Origin: Motiliproteus sp965230735
GTDB taxonomy: Bacteria; Pseudomonadota; Gammaproteobacteria; Pseudomonadales; Balneatricaceae
Assembly (NCBI RefSeq): GCF_965230735.1
Contig: NZ_OZ246016.1
Span: 930,001 to 994,000 of the forward strand
DNA: 64,000 bases
Reading direction: 5' to 3'
The notes under the pieces were generated by a model that was given only the letters and a program-made list of their open reading frames with translations, was not told where the DNA came from and searched no databases. The position numbers and the translations under genes are program-made. Numbering within the stretch: position 1 is the stretch's first letter; each line of letters starts with the position of its first letter. This document shows positions 16,415 through 25,318 of the stretch, piece after piece.

Positions 16415-17185
16415 ATGTCGTTGCAAACCACTCAGGAAGCGATCTATCCCCGTCCGCTATCCGGCAGCCCGGTGAAGAATCCACCACCGGCACTGTTACC
16501 GGCACGAACGCCGATAGTTGGCCGCTGGATCACGCTGGAGCCTCAAGATGCCGAACGTGATGCCGACGAGCTCTTCGAGGCGGGCCACAGTACCCCGGAA
16601 GGTTTGGCGATCTGGGATTATCTGGCGTATGGCCCTTGGCCCTCGGTGGAGGCCTACAAGCAGATCTTGAAGGCGCAGGCCGCCAGCTTTGATCCGATCT
16701 TCTACAGCATCCGCAGTCATGCCACCGGAAAGCGTTGTGGTCAGATCACGCTGATGGATCTGAATGCGATCAACGGTGTCGCCGAGATCGGCAACATCTG
16801 GTTTGGTCCGCAACTGCAGCGCACACGGGCCGCCACCGAAGCGCTGTTTCTGGCGATGGATTACCCGATGTCGCAATTGGGTTACCGGCGGATGCAGTGG
16901 CGCTGCAATGCGTTGAACCAGCGCTCCCGCTCGGCGGCCCGGCGGCTGGGGTTCCGGTTTGAAGGCATCTTCTACAACCACTTGATCTTTAAAGGCAAGA
17001 ACCGAGATACGGCCTGGTACTCGATTCTCGATAACGAGTGGCCGGTGGTCAGGGAGCTGATCGGTTACTGGTTGGCGGATGATAATTTTGACGAGCAGGG
17101 ACAGGCGATCGAATCGCTCAGTGCATTGATGCAGCAGCGTGATGCCGATGCCTGGGAGCGCCATCAAACAGGAGACGAGCGATGA
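16415..17185 (+). CDS. RimJ/RimL-like GNAT acetyltransferase (copy 1)
   Basis: A 256-residue GNAT-fold acetyl-CoA-dependent N-acetyltransferase. Family signatures include GRWITLEPQDAERDADELF, FYSIRSHATGKRCGQI, AEIGNIWFGPQLQRT and MQWRCNALNQRSRSAARRLGFRFEG, as in the YdaF/RimL-like group that acetylates protein N-termini, amino acids or small amines. The ATG at 16415 has GGAG 8 bases upstream; the longer frame from a TTG at 16340 lacks such a site. It overlaps the next gene by 4 bases and is clearly paralogous to it. The substrate is unknown. Confidence 0.85.
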   Translation: MSLQTTQEAIYPRPLSGSPVKNPPPALLPARTPIVGRWITLEPQDAERDADELFEAGHSTPEGLAIWDYLAYGPWPSVEAYKQILKAQAASFDPIFYSIRSHATGKRCGQITLMDLNAINGVAEIGNIWFGPQLQRTRAATEALFLAMDYPMSQLGYRRMQWRCNALNQRSRSAARRLGFRFEGIFYNHLIFKGKNRDTAWYSILDNEWPVVRELIGYWLADDNFDEQGQAIESLSALMQQRDADAWERHQTGDER

Positions 17186-17910
17186 GTAGTAGTGAGCAAC
17201 GGTGTAGTCAGCAACGGATCAACGATCTCCAGCAGCCGATCGGTCCTGCCCTGGACAACTGGGGCCCAAGACCTCGTCCACCCAGAACCACGATGCATGG
17301 GCGCTACTGCCGGGTCGAACCGCTGCAGCCAAGGCATGCCGCAGCACTGTTCGAGGCATTCGGTGCGGATAGCGACGGTCGTAATTGGACCTATATGCCC
17401 TACGGCCCCTTTGAAGACGTTGGCCGTTTTGAACAGTGGCTTCAGCAGCAATGCCAGGGTGATGACCCGCTGTTCTACAGCATCATCGATAACAGCTCCG
17501 ATCAGCCGGTGGGAATGGCCAGCTACCTGCGTATCGAGCCTGCCGTCGGTGTGATCGAAGTGGGGCATATCCACTTTTCCCCGCGGCTGCAGCGTACCGC
17601 ACTGGCGACCGAGACGATGTTCCTGATGATGCAACGGGTGTTCGACGAGCTCGGTTATCGTCGTTACGAGTGGAAGTGCGACAGCCTCAATGGACCGTCA
17701 CGCCAAGCGGCCGAGCGGCTCGGGTTCCAGTTCGAAGGGGTGTTCCGCCAGGCCACGATCTACAAAGATCGCAACCGGGATACCGCCTGGTTCTCGATGC
17801 TGGATTCGGAATGGCCGCAGCTGAAGTCAGCATTCGAACAGTGGTTAGCACCACAGAACTTCGACACAAACGGCCGGCAGCGACAACGCTTACAGGCCTT
17901 TCGAGACTGA
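17182..17910 (+). CDS. RimJ/RimL-like GNAT acetyltransferase (copy 2)
   Basis: A 242-residue paralogue of the preceding gene. Both share YGP near residue 70, a FYSI core strand, a VIEVGHIHFSPRLQRT-type acetyl-CoA-binding region, LGYRRYEWKCDSLN and RNRDTAWFSMLDSEWP. This points to a local duplication followed by divergence. It begins within the upstream stop codon (ATGA), so the pair is translationally coupled and may form a hetero-oligomer or act on related substrates. The substrate is unknown. Confidence 0.85.
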   Translation: MSSSEQRCSQQRINDLQQPIGPALDNWGPRPRPPRTTMHGRYCRVEPLQPRHAAALFEAFGADSDGRNWTYMPYGPFEDVGRFEQWLQQQCQGDDPLFYSIIDNSSDQPVGMASYLRIEPAVGVIEVGHIHFSPRLQRTALATETMFLMMQRVFDELGYRRYEWKCDSLNGPSRQAAERLGFQFEGVFRQATIYKDRNRDTAWFSMLDSEWPQLKSAFEQWLAPQNFDTNGRQRQRLQAFRD

Positions 17911-17920
17911 GGTGAGCGAT

Positions 17921-18370
17921 ATGAGACTCCGTGTTTCGGCACTCTGTCCCGAAGACCGACAGGCCTGGGAGGCGCTCTATCGTGGTTATGCCGATTTCTA
18001 TCGGATGCCGATGGAGGCAGCAACGCTGCAACGGGTGTGGCAGTGGATCTTCGATCCAAACAACCGCTTCTTCGCGTTGATCGCCAAGGACCAGCAGGAT
18101 CGCGGTATTGGATTGATGCACTACCGTGAGATGCCATCACCGATCAGAGGCGCCATGGTGGGATTTCTGGACGATCTCTATGTCGATCCGATGTTCCGGG
18201 GTCAGGGGGTGGTCGAGTTGCTGTTCGAGCGCCTGCATCAGGAGGCGCAGGTCAATGGTTGGCCCCTGGTGCGCTGGATCACGGCCGAGGACAACCTGCG
18301 TGCTCGCGCGGTTTATCAGCGCCTTTCAGAAAAAACGCCTTGGGTGACCTACCAGCTCTCTATCGATTGA
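17921..18370 (+). CDS. Small GNAT acetyltransferase
   Basis: A 149-residue GNAT-fold acetyltransferase, not closely related to the two upstream. The core reads VGFLDDLYVDPMFRGQGVVELLFERL, containing the R-G-x-G-x-V acetyl-CoA pyrophosphate loop, followed by WPLVRWITAEDNLRARAVYQRL. GAGGTGAG is well placed for the ATG at 17921; a GTG at 17912 lies within it. It is the third acetyltransferase in the row and likely shares its MocR control. The substrate is unknown. Confidence 0.85.
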   Translation: MRLRVSALCPEDRQAWEALYRGYADFYRMPMEAATLQRVWQWIFDPNNRFFALIAKDQQDRGIGLMHYREMPSPIRGAMVGFLDDLYVDPMFRGQGVVELLFERLHQEAQVNGWPLVRWITAEDNLRARAVYQRLSEKTPWVTYQLSID

Positions 18371-18411
18371 TGGTCGCCTTCTCTGGGTGAGAATCAAGTC
18401 GGGAGAGTGCA

Positions 18412-19023
18412 ATGTTGGAGTCGATTCTTTTACTGGCCGGGATGTCGATCCTATTGATCGGCTCACCCGGACCGGCGGCCATGGCACTGGCCGCAACCGG
18501 GGCTCAGCATTCCTGGAAGCAAGGGTTACCACTGGTTGCGGGGCTGATCTGCGGAGCGCAGTTGACCGGGTTGTTGACCAGTGCCGGGGTGTTGGCATTG
18601 CTCAACCGGTGGCCTGAGGCACGCCTGACGATGCAAGCAGTCGGTGGGACTTTCGTGTTGTTGATGGCGTTACGCATGCTATCCGGCGGTACCAAGGTGA
18701 TTGACGATCAGGGCAGGAGCCGGACGACCTTTGGTTTTCGTTCGGGAATTCTGATGAACATCCTGAACCCGAAAGCCTACGCCGTATTCATGTTGCTGAT
18801 CAGCAACTACCTGCCGCCGATGCCGAGTCCGTGGCAGTCGGTGCTATTGCTCGAGGCGGTAGCATTGCTGGCTTCGCTGCTGGTGGCGAGCGGGTGGCTG
18901 CTACTGGGTCTGTGGCTGGGGCGTATGATCAGCAGTCCGATCGGCCAGCAGCGGCTGCGAGCCCTGTTCGCCGCCTTGATGGTGATCTTCGTGTTGCCGA
19001 TGTTGCGTTCTATTCCCGACTGA
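18412..19023 (+). CDS. LysE/RhtB-family amino-acid exporter
   Basis: A 203-residue, six-helix inner-membrane exporter of the LysE/RhtB superfamily. Visible signatures are LLIGSPGPAAMALAATGA near the N-terminus and GFRSGILMNILNPKAYAVFMLL in the middle. Such proteins export amino acids or derivatives. Its place behind three acetyltransferases and opposite a MocR regulator suggests export of an amino acid or an N-acetylated product, which is inference only. About 40 bases separate it from the last GNAT gene. Confidence 0.85.
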   Translation: MLESILLLAGMSILLIGSPGPAAMALAATGAQHSWKQGLPLVAGLICGAQLTGLLTSAGVLALLNRWPEARLTMQAVGGTFVLLMALRMLSGGTKVIDDQGRSRTTFGFRSGILMNILNPKAYAVFMLLISNYLPPMPSPWQSVLLLEAVALLASLLVASGWLLLGLWLGRMISSPIGQQRLRALFAALMVIFVLPMLRSIPD

Positions 19024-19242
19024 GCGGGGACTTGCTGTAACGCCGGAACCCTACTGTTTGCAACATGGGGCGGCTGCACCTTCGCCTAGAGCTTCCACAG
19101 AGACAACAGCTTCCTGATCGCTAAGAGACCGACTTCTGAAGCAATTGGTCAGCCCTAGGTATTTAATCCTGCTTACCGTTGGTACTTTGATTAGGCCGAT
19201 GTGACGCTATGATGGCCGGTTTATCTTGTCGGAACTATTCAG

Positions 19243-20109
19243 ATGCGTGTTCTCAATACGGTTGAATCGCTGCAATCCGTGCTGCAGTCGGCTCGCGAAA
19301 GCGGAAAGACGATCGGCTTTGTGCCGACCATGGGCAACCTTCATCAAGGTCATCTCAGCCTGGTTGAGAAGGCGGGCGAAGCCTGCGATCTGGTGGTGGT
19401 CAGCATCTTTGTTAACCCGTTGCAGTTTGCCGCCGGGGAAGACCTGGATACCTATCCGAGAACGCTGGCCGAAGACAAAGCCAAACTGGAACAGCAGGGT
19501 TGCGATATCCTGTTTGCCCCCGCGGTGACTGAGATGTATCCCGAGGGTCAGCGGATCGAGACCCAGGTCGATCTGCCGACGCTATCGCCGATGCACTGCG
19601 GTATCACCCGGCCACACTTCTTCAAAGGCGTGGCGACGGTGGTGGTCAAATTGCTCTGCATGGTGCTGCCGACCCGGGCGTTTTTCGGCGAGAAGGATCG
19701 TCAGCAACTGACCATCATTCGTCAGGTGGTGAAAGATCTGTCGTTGCCGGTTGTTATCGAAGGGGTGCCCACCATCCGGGAATCATCCGGCTTGGCGATG
19801 AGTTCGCGAAACGGTTACCTGAGCGAAGCCGCCAGAGCAAGGGCGGCTTACCTGTACCGGCTGCTTCTTGAGGTTCGAGAGCAGATCGAGCAGGGGGCTC
19901 GGGATTACCCGGCCTTGCAGCAACAGGCCAATCAAGCCCTGGCATCCGAGGGGTTTGAGCCGGACTATTTCCATATCTGTCAGCAGCAGAGCCTGCAACC
20001 GGCCACTGTCCGCGACCGCGAACTGGCGATTCTTGCTGCCGCCAAAATCGATGGCACCCGCTTGATCGACAATATCGCCTTTCGTATTTCTACTTCACCC
20101 TTGGCCTAG
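19243..20109 (+). CDS. panC: Pantothenate synthetase PanC
   Basis: A 288-residue cytoplasmic ligase joining pantoate and beta-alanine with ATP to make pantothenate, the coenzyme A precursor. Motifs are FVPTMGNLHQGHLSL (the first HxGH-type ATP-binding site), FVNPLQF, FFGEKDRQQL and SSRNGYLS (the KMSKS-like loop). Length is normal for the family. Unusually for gammaproteobacteria, panB is not immediately upstream; a 219-base gap and the LysE gene precede it. It ends at a bidirectional terminator shared with mmsA. Confidence 0.95.
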   Translation: MRVLNTVESLQSVLQSARESGKTIGFVPTMGNLHQGHLSLVEKAGEACDLVVVSIFVNPLQFAAGEDLDTYPRTLAEDKAKLEQQGCDILFAPAVTEMYPEGQRIETQVDLPTLSPMHCGITRPHFFKGVATVVVKLLCMVLPTRAFFGEKDRQQLTIIRQVVKDLSLPVVIEGVPTIRESSGLAMSSRNGYLSEAARARAAYLYRLLLEVREQIEQGARDYPALQQQANQALASEGFEPDYFHICQQQSLQPATVRDRELAILAAAKIDGTRLIDNIAFRISTSPLA

Positions 20110-20124
20110 CGGGCTGAGCCGGAA

Positions 20125-20155
20125 ACAAAAAACGCGCCCGAAGGCGCGTTTTGGT
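20125..20155. terminator. Bidirectional terminator between panC and mmsA
   Basis: A perfect stem AACGCGCC / GGCGCGTT with a 4-base loop (20131-20150) is flanked by an A-run on the left and TTTT on the right. On the minus strand the loop is the very stable UUCG and six U follow, so it should stop both convergent genes. Confidence 0.9.
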
Positions 20156-20188
20156 TATCCGCTGTTGGCAATGCTGCGTAGCTGAAGC

Positions 20189-21718
20189 TTAGGAAGCAAC
20201 GCAGCTGCGAACGTTGGAGTCGCCGGCGGCTGCCGGGGCGGCCTGACCAGCCTTCGGATCGACCACACGCACGGTGGCAACCTTGTTCTGGGTAAAGAAG
20301 TCGACCGCATCTTTGCCCTGAACCTTGTTGTTACCAACCAGCGAGCCCTTGATGCCGCCGAACGGCAGGTAGGGGTGCGGGGCACAGATACCGACGTTAA
20401 CACCGACCATACCGACGTCGGCCTCGTTGATGAACTTCTCGGTGTAGTAGCTGTTCTGGGTGAAGATGACCGCACCGTTGCCCATTTCGTGGTTCTTGAT
20501 CATCCGCAGTGCACCGTTGATGCAGCCGACCTTCATCACGCTCAGTACCGGGCCGAAGATCTCTTCGCGAGCGATCTGCATGCATGGGGTCACCTCGGTG
20601 AACACGGTCGGGCCAACGAAGTAGCCGTCTTTGTTGGCAGCGCCGACATTGGGATTACGGCCGTCCAGCGCCAGGGTGGCGCCCTCTTTCTGGCCGATCT
20701 CGATGTAGTTCTCGATCCGCTGCTTGGCCTTGGCGGAGATGACCGGACCCATGAACACGTCCGGATCCATCGCATCGCCGACGGTGACATCCTTGGAGGC
20801 TTCCAGCAGGCGCTCGACAAACTCGTCGTAGATCTCGGAAACCACCGCGATGTTGGACACCGCCAGGCAGCGCTGACCGGCAGAACCGTAGCCGGACATC
20901 AGGATGTTCTCGATCATCAGATCCATCGGCGCATCTTCCATTGCCACCAGGAAGTTCTTGGCGCCGCCCAGCAGCATGGTCTTCTTGCCGCTGCGGCCAC
21001 AGCCCTCGGCGATCGCCTTGGCGGTCGGAGTGGAACCCACCAGGCAGACACCGGCGACATTGTCATCGTCGTACCAGGCTTCAACGGACTCACGATCGCC
21101 GTGAACGATGTTGACGACACCATCCGGCAGACCGATGTCGACCAGCAGCTGCATCATCTTCTGCATGAACAGTGGCGACTCGGTGGACGGCTTGTAGACG
21201 AAGGTGTTGCCGGTGCCGATCGCAAACGGAATAAACCAGCCGAACACCAGTGCCGGGAAGTTGAACGGCGCCACGCCGCAGAACACGCCCAGCGGCGCCT
21301 TGATCAGGCGGCCGTTAATGTTGTTGGCGATACCCTGAACGGTCTCACCCTGGATCAGGGCCGGAATGGTGCAGGCCATCTGCAGGATCTCGATCACACG
21401 ACCCACTTCACCGCGGGCTTCGGCGATATGCTTGGCCTGGTCCAGCGCGATCGACTCGGCCAGCATCTCCAGGTTGTCTTTCATCGCCTGCTGCATCTTG
21501 AAGATGTAGTCCATCCGCTTCGGCAGCGGGGTGGCGCTCCACTCGGGGAAGGCTTCGGCAGCGGCGGCAACGGCGGCACGGGAGGTCTCAACCGAAGATA
21601 GTGGTACCTCACCGATCACGGCGCCGGTGGAGGGGTTCTTCAGCGGTTCGTACTGGCCGTTGGTTTCGTCCAGCCACTGACCATTGATGTGATTTTTGAT
21701 TTTGATGTAAGAGCTCAT
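20189..21718 (-). CDS. mmsA: CoA-acylating methylmalonate-semialdehyde dehydrogenase
   Basis: A 509-residue NAD+-dependent aldehyde dehydrogenase that converts methylmalonate or malonate semialdehyde plus CoA to propionyl- or acetyl-CoA and CO2. The family sequence GVFCGVAPFNFPALVFGWF, the NAD-binding GSTPTAKAI and the catalytic GSAGQRCLAVS (nucleophile Cys284) are present. The last dozen residues (PAAAGDSNVRSCVAS) are an unusual low-complexity tail. The role may be valine, inositol, beta-alanine or other semialdehyde catabolism. Its place behind a TRAP operon suggests that the imported compound is degraded through it. Confidence 0.92.
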   Translation of the reverse strand: MSSYIKIKNHINGQWLDETNGQYEPLKNPSTGAVIGEVPLSSVETSRAAVAAAAEAFPEWSATPLPKRMDYIFKMQQAMKDNLEMLAESIALDQAKHIAEARGEVGRVIEILQMACTIPALIQGETVQGIANNINGRLIKAPLGVFCGVAPFNFPALVFGWFIPFAIGTGNTFVYKPSTESPLFMQKMMQLLVDIGLPDGVVNIVHGDRESVEAWYDDDNVAGVCLVGSTPTAKAIAEGCGRSGKKTMLLGGAKNFLVAMEDAPMDLMIENILMSGYGSAGQRCLAVSNIAVVSEIYDEFVERLLEASKDVTVGDAMDPDVFMGPVISAKAKQRIENYIEIGQKEGATLALDGRNPNVGAANKDGYFVGPTVFTEVTPCMQIAREEIFGPVLSVMKVGCINGALRMIKNHEMGNGAVIFTQNSYYTEKFINEADVGMVGVNVGICAPHPYLPFGGIKGSLVGNNKVQGKDAVDFFTQNKVATVRVVDPKAGQAAPAAAGDSNVRSCVAS

Positions 21719-22029
21719 GGGTTGGGTCCTGTTTGGTTCTTGTTAGTAACAATTAATCCGGTTGTTGGTGGTTTCCTTTGGTGGTTTCCGGTTGGTGGAT
21801 CACGCGGGGATGTTTACCGTGGGATCACTATAGGGTCGCCGGTAGGCAAGGCCTTAGACCCACGGAGGTTGGTTTTTTAGTTCCAGCTTTTAGGCTTTAA
21901 AAAGGCGAACTTTGGCGCAAATGGGCGCCATTTGTCCGCATGTTTATAATTCCAGGAAGAAAAAGGCCCCTGTTGCCAGGGGCGAAAAGGCCGCCGCCCT
22001 GTATCCTTAGCGACCTTGGTGTATTGCGC
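21719..22029 (-). other. Intergenic region upstream of mmsA
   Basis: No gene is seen. From right to left it holds the terminator of the TRAP operon and then about 230 bases in which the mmsA promoter must lie. The sequence next to mmsA is T/G-rich with repeated GGTTG and TTGGTGG words but no clear palindrome. Confidence 0.5.
21954..21983 (-). terminator. Intrinsic terminator of the TRAP operon
   Basis: Read on the minus strand, a GCCCCTG / CAGGGGC stem (21966-21983) with a 4-base loop is followed by CTTTTTCTT. It lies about 45 bases beyond the dctM stop and separates that operon from mmsA. Confidence 0.85.
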
Positions 22030-23331
22030 TTAGTAACCCATCAGCAGCTTCGGCAGGAACAGCGAAAGCTCGGGGATAAAGGTGACCACGAAGACCATCG
22101 GCAGGTGGCCGAAAAAGAGGAACTTCACGGTCGGTTTGATATAGCGGTCCAGCGATAACTTACTGACCCCGCCGGCCATATAGAGCATCGGTGCGCAGGG
22201 CGGGGAGACGTTACCCAGTCCCAGGTTGACGCCGACCACGGCGGCGAAGTGGATCGGATCGATCCCCAGCTGGGTAATGATCGGCAGGAAGATGATCGCC
22301 GCCAGCACGCTACCGGAGATGTCGTCGACGATCATGCCGATCAACAGCAGCAGCAGGTTGATCAACAGCAGTAGCACGTACTTGTTATCGGAGATCTGCA
22401 GCAGCGCCTGGGCCATATCCCGCGGCACCTGCTCCAGGATCATCGCCCGGCTCATGATGAACAGGAAGAACAGCACCGCCATGATCGAGCCGGTCATGGT
22501 CACCGCCCGTACCGTGACGGTCCCCAGGCTGCGCAGCGACATGCCCTTGTAGATGAACAAGCCGACCGGAATCGCATAGGCCACCGCAATCGCCGCCGCT
22601 TCGGTGGGGGTGGCGATACCACTGTAGATGGCGCCGAGAATGATCAGCGGCATCAGCAGTGCGAAGGCGGCGTTGTAGCCGGTGGTCGCGACCTCTTTGG
22701 CGGCTTTCTTGAACGGCAGCGGCTCGTCAACGGTGATGGTGGTGTTATCACGCAGGAACCAGATGTTCAGCAGGCAGTACAGAATGGTCAGCAGGATGCC
22801 CGGGATGATGGTCGACAGGAATGCCGCACCCACCGACAGGCCACCGGTGATCGAGAACACGATCATCGGGATGCTTGGCGGAATCAGCAGTGCCAGGACC
22901 GACGAGCAGGCTACCAGCGCGGTGGCGTGGCCTTCCGGGTAACCCTCGCGGATCATCCGCGGAATCATGATCTGGCCGACCGCCGCGATGGCCGCCGACG
23001 AGCTGCCGGAGATGGCGCCGAACATGGCGCAGGTCAGCACCGTAACCGCACCCAGGCCGCCCTTGATCCGGCCGACGATGGCGTTGACGAAGTTCAGCAG
23101 CCGCTCGGAGATGCCGCCTTCGGCCATTAAGAGTCCGGCGAAGATAAACAGCGGCAGGGCCAGCAGGGCAAAGCCACTGGCGGTTTTGAATCCGTGAGGA
23201 ATCAGGAACGAAATATCGTTACCGGTAGTGAAAGCGAACATCACTGCGCCGATGCCGAACGCAAAGGCGACCGGGATTTCGATCAGAATCAGGACGATAA
23301 CGACCAGCATTGAGATAAGAAACAGCGTCAT
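22030..23331 (-). CDS. TRAP transporter large permease (DctM)
   Basis: A 433-residue, roughly 12-helix membrane protein, the transport subunit of a TRAP (tripartite ATP-independent periplasmic) transporter driven by the Na+ gradient. Family sequences include IPVAFAFGIGAVMF, SGSSSAAIAAVGQIMIPRM and GVNLGLGNVSPPCAPMLYMA. The sequence starts 3 bases after the DctQ stop, so the two subunits are coupled. The substrate is set by the periplasmic DctP protein at 24299. Confidence 0.93.
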   Translation of the reverse strand: MTLFLISMLVVIVLILIEIPVAFAFGIGAVMFAFTTGNDISFLIPHGFKTASGFALLALPLFIFAGLLMAEGGISERLLNFVNAIVGRIKGGLGAVTVLTCAMFGAISGSSSAAIAAVGQIMIPRMIREGYPEGHATALVACSSVLALLIPPSIPMIVFSITGGLSVGAAFLSTIIPGILLTILYCLLNIWFLRDNTTITVDEPLPFKKAAKEVATTGYNAAFALLMPLIILGAIYSGIATPTEAAAIAVAYAIPVGLFIYKGMSLRSLGTVTVRAVTMTGSIMAVLFFLFIMSRAMILEQVPRDMAQALLQISDNKYVLLLLINLLLLLIGMIVDDISGSVLAAIIFLPIITQLGIDPIHFAAVVGVNLGLGNVSPPCAPMLYMAGGVSKLSLDRYIKPTVKFLFFGHLPMVFVVTFIPELSLFLPKLLMGY

Positions 23332-23334
23332 TGC

Positions 23335-24024
23335 TTAGGCCTCCTGACTATCAAGTTGGGATTGAGATTGTGCTGGCGGCGTTTCCTTGCCTTCAGGCTG
23401 CGCCTTGTTATCACGCAGGTGACGGAATTCGTTGACTGCTTCGAGCAGGAAGTAGCCCACCATCATCGCGAAGCCGGCGATCATGCTGGCGCTCCAGATG
23501 CCCCGCGGCCAGCGCAGGTTGATGCTGACGCGGCCCTTATCGATCTCCTTGAGGGCGTACTTGCAGGCGAAGTAGCCGAACAGGCAGGCCGCCAACATGC
23601 AGATGATGGTGCCGACGAAACGGATGATCGCGACCTTGTAGGGGCTCTTCACCACCAGGCTGACGATACCGCCGTGGATATGCTCCCGTTGACGGGTGGC
23701 GTAGCCCATACCGAGGAAGTAGACCCAGACAGCCAGCAGAATCGAGGCTTCTTCGATGCCGGTAAAGGGCGATTCGAGCACATAGCGCATGATGACCTGA
23801 GAGAAGGTCAGCGCCGCCAGGCCCAGGGCTGCCAGCACCATCAGGGCGCGGAAGCTCCAGTCGAGCACACGCTCGAAGCGGATCAGGAAACTGTCCACCC
23901 GGTTTTCAGCGTGATCGGGAATCGCATGGAGGTGAGGTGGAATCGGGTGTGAGCTGATCTCCGGGTCGTAGTCGTAGATCTTGGTTTTGCCCACGGAGTT
24001 GGCAGCAGAGGTTTTGTTGTTCAT
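23335..24024 (-). CDS. TRAP transporter small permease (DctQ)
   Basis: A 229-residue subunit with four transmembrane helices (from about residue 50) and the family sequence VLDWSFRALMVLAALGLAALTF, then WVYFLGMGYATRQREHI. The ATG at 24024 is preferred because the longer frame adds 40 residues with no membrane or family content. The N-terminal 45 residues are polar and the C-terminus ends in a Gln/Ser/Pro-rich tail. A large hairpin separates it from dctP, which may set a lower level for the membrane subunits. Confidence 0.88.
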   Translation of the reverse strand: MNNKTSAANSVGKTKIYDYDPEISSHPIPPHLHAIPDHAENRVDSFLIRFERVLDWSFRALMVLAALGLAALTFSQVIMRYVLESPFTGIEEASILLAVWVYFLGMGYATRQREHIHGGIVSLVVKSPYKVAIIRFVGTIICMLAACLFGYFACKYALKEIDKGRVSINLRWPRGIWSASMIAGFAMMVGYFLLEAVNEFRHLRDNKAQPEGKETPPAQSQSQLDSQEA

Positions 24025-24203
24025 GGCGCTGATCCTATTGCTGATCCGATGGAGGCTCCCGAAATGGTCGTTCCCGCCAGCCGGGGCCGGTCGGTCGAAC
24101 AACCGTCGAAGACGGGAATAATCGCGTTGGAAACGGGCGAGCAACCTCTCGGGTTATTTGATTGATGCAGGGATGCATCAACAGTGGCCGTAGGCCTAGC
24201 AAA

Positions 24204-24251
24204 CCCAGTAAAAACAGGCGCTATTGGGTAACGGCGCCGGTTTTTACTGGG
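24204..24251 (-). terminator. Long stem-loop between dctP and dctQ (attenuating terminator)
   Basis: An 18-base stem with one mismatch (arms 24204-24221 and 24234-24251, CCCAGTAAAAAC... / ...GGTTTTTACTGGG) encloses a 12-base loop. It follows the dctP stop by about 50 bases. It may stabilise dctP mRNA and cut read-through so that binding protein exceeds permease, a common pattern for binding-protein transporters. Confidence 0.7.
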
Positions 24252-24298
24252 TGACGGGCATCCAGACCGGAGGTCTAGCTGCCCGTCCGCTTGATGGA

Positions 24299-25318
24299 TC
24301 AGTTGATGCCGGCGATTTTGCGCATCATGCCCATGATTTCTGCACCAACAATGCCTTCCATGTACGGCCACTCGCTGGCGTAAAGGATCTCTTTGGCCTT
24401 GTTCATGTCTTCCGGGCTCAGCTCGACCACTTTGACGCCGGACTCACGAACCTTGTTGAGGAAGCCTTCGTCGATCGCCTGGGCTTCATCCCAAACCTTG
24501 GCCATGGTGGTGTCGGCAGCGGCGATCAGCTTGTTGCGATCGGCTTCCGGCAGGTCTTCCAGCCAGCTCTTGTTGACGACCCAGAAGGCGTGCTCGAAGT
24601 AGTCCTTGGTCAGGATGTAGCTCTCGAGAACATCGCGCATCTGCCAGATCTCAACGGCCGGAGCGGTACCACGGGCGTCGATGGTGCCCAGCTGCAGTGC
24701 GGTGTACAGCTCGGAGAACGGCATCGGAACCGGGGTGAAGCCGAAGCTCTTGTAGCGCTCGATACCGATCGGAATCGCCGGTACCCGCATCTTGATGCCC
24801 TGGCCGTCCTGCGGGAAGCTGGTCGGTACGTCTTCAACGCCCTTACGCATCGCAATGGAGCCGAAACCGGTCGGGATTACACCCAGAACCACCAGGTCCA
24901 GGTCGCCGAGGATCTTGTTGTAGATATCGGTCATCTTGCCGTTGGGGCCGTAAACCTCACGGGCCTGATTCCAGTCTTCGACCACGTAGCTCAGCCAGGA
25001 CAGGTCCAGGCGCGGGTCGTATTCGGAAGCACCGAAGCTCATGGTCATCGGCACGACGCCGTCCATGCTCTGCTCGAAGATGGACGCCCAGTCACCCAGG
25101 GAACCGCCGGGCTGGTAGTTGACCTCGATGTCGGCGCCGCTCTTTTTCAGCTCGTCCATGAAGGTGGTGGAGGTCATGTGGAAGATATGGTCCGCCGGGT
25201 AAGCGTGTCCCAGCATCAGCTCTTCAGCGGCTTGGGTGGTTTGGGCGGCGGGCAGGGTCAGTGCTGCGGACAGTACGCAGGTAGACAGAATGGATTTAGC
25301 GCGTGTTGTTATTGTCAT
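24299..25318 (-). CDS. TRAP transporter substrate-binding protein (DctP)
   Basis: A 339-residue periplasmic solute receptor. Residues 1-30 form a Sec signal peptide (LSTCVLSAALTLPAAQTTQA). Family features follow: LMLGHAYPADHIFH, VNYQPGGSLGDW, KMRVPAIPIGIERYKSFGFTPVPMPFSELYTALQLGTIDA, with the conserved Arg that contacts a carboxylate. DctP proteins bind organic acids, including keto acids and amino-sulfonates; this one cannot be assigned. The neighbouring MocR and MMSDH genes hint at an amino- or semialdehyde-yielding compound. Confidence 0.92.
   Translation of the reverse strand: MTITTRAKSILSTCVLSAALTLPAAQTTQAAEELMLGHAYPADHIFHMTSTTFMDELKKSGADIEVNYQPGGSLGDWASIFEQSMDGVVPMTMSFGASEYDPRLDLSWLSYVVEDWNQAREVYGPNGKMTDIYNKILGDLDLVVLGVIPTGFGSIAMRKGVEDVPTSFPQDGQGIKMRVPAIPIGIERYKSFGFTPVPMPFSELYTALQLGTIDARGTAPAVEIWQMRDVLESYILTKDYFEHAFWVVNKSWLEDLPEADRNKLIAAADTTMAKVWDEAQAIDEGFLNKVRESGVKVVELSPEDMNKAKEILYASEWPYMEGIVGAEIMGMMRKIAGIN

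Noticed and set aside
20375..21601. A 408-codon open frame on the plus strand opposite mmsA
   Set aside because: It is a shadow of the high-GC mmsA reading frame; the composition (many His, Asp, Gly) and lack of any known motif fit an antisense artefact.
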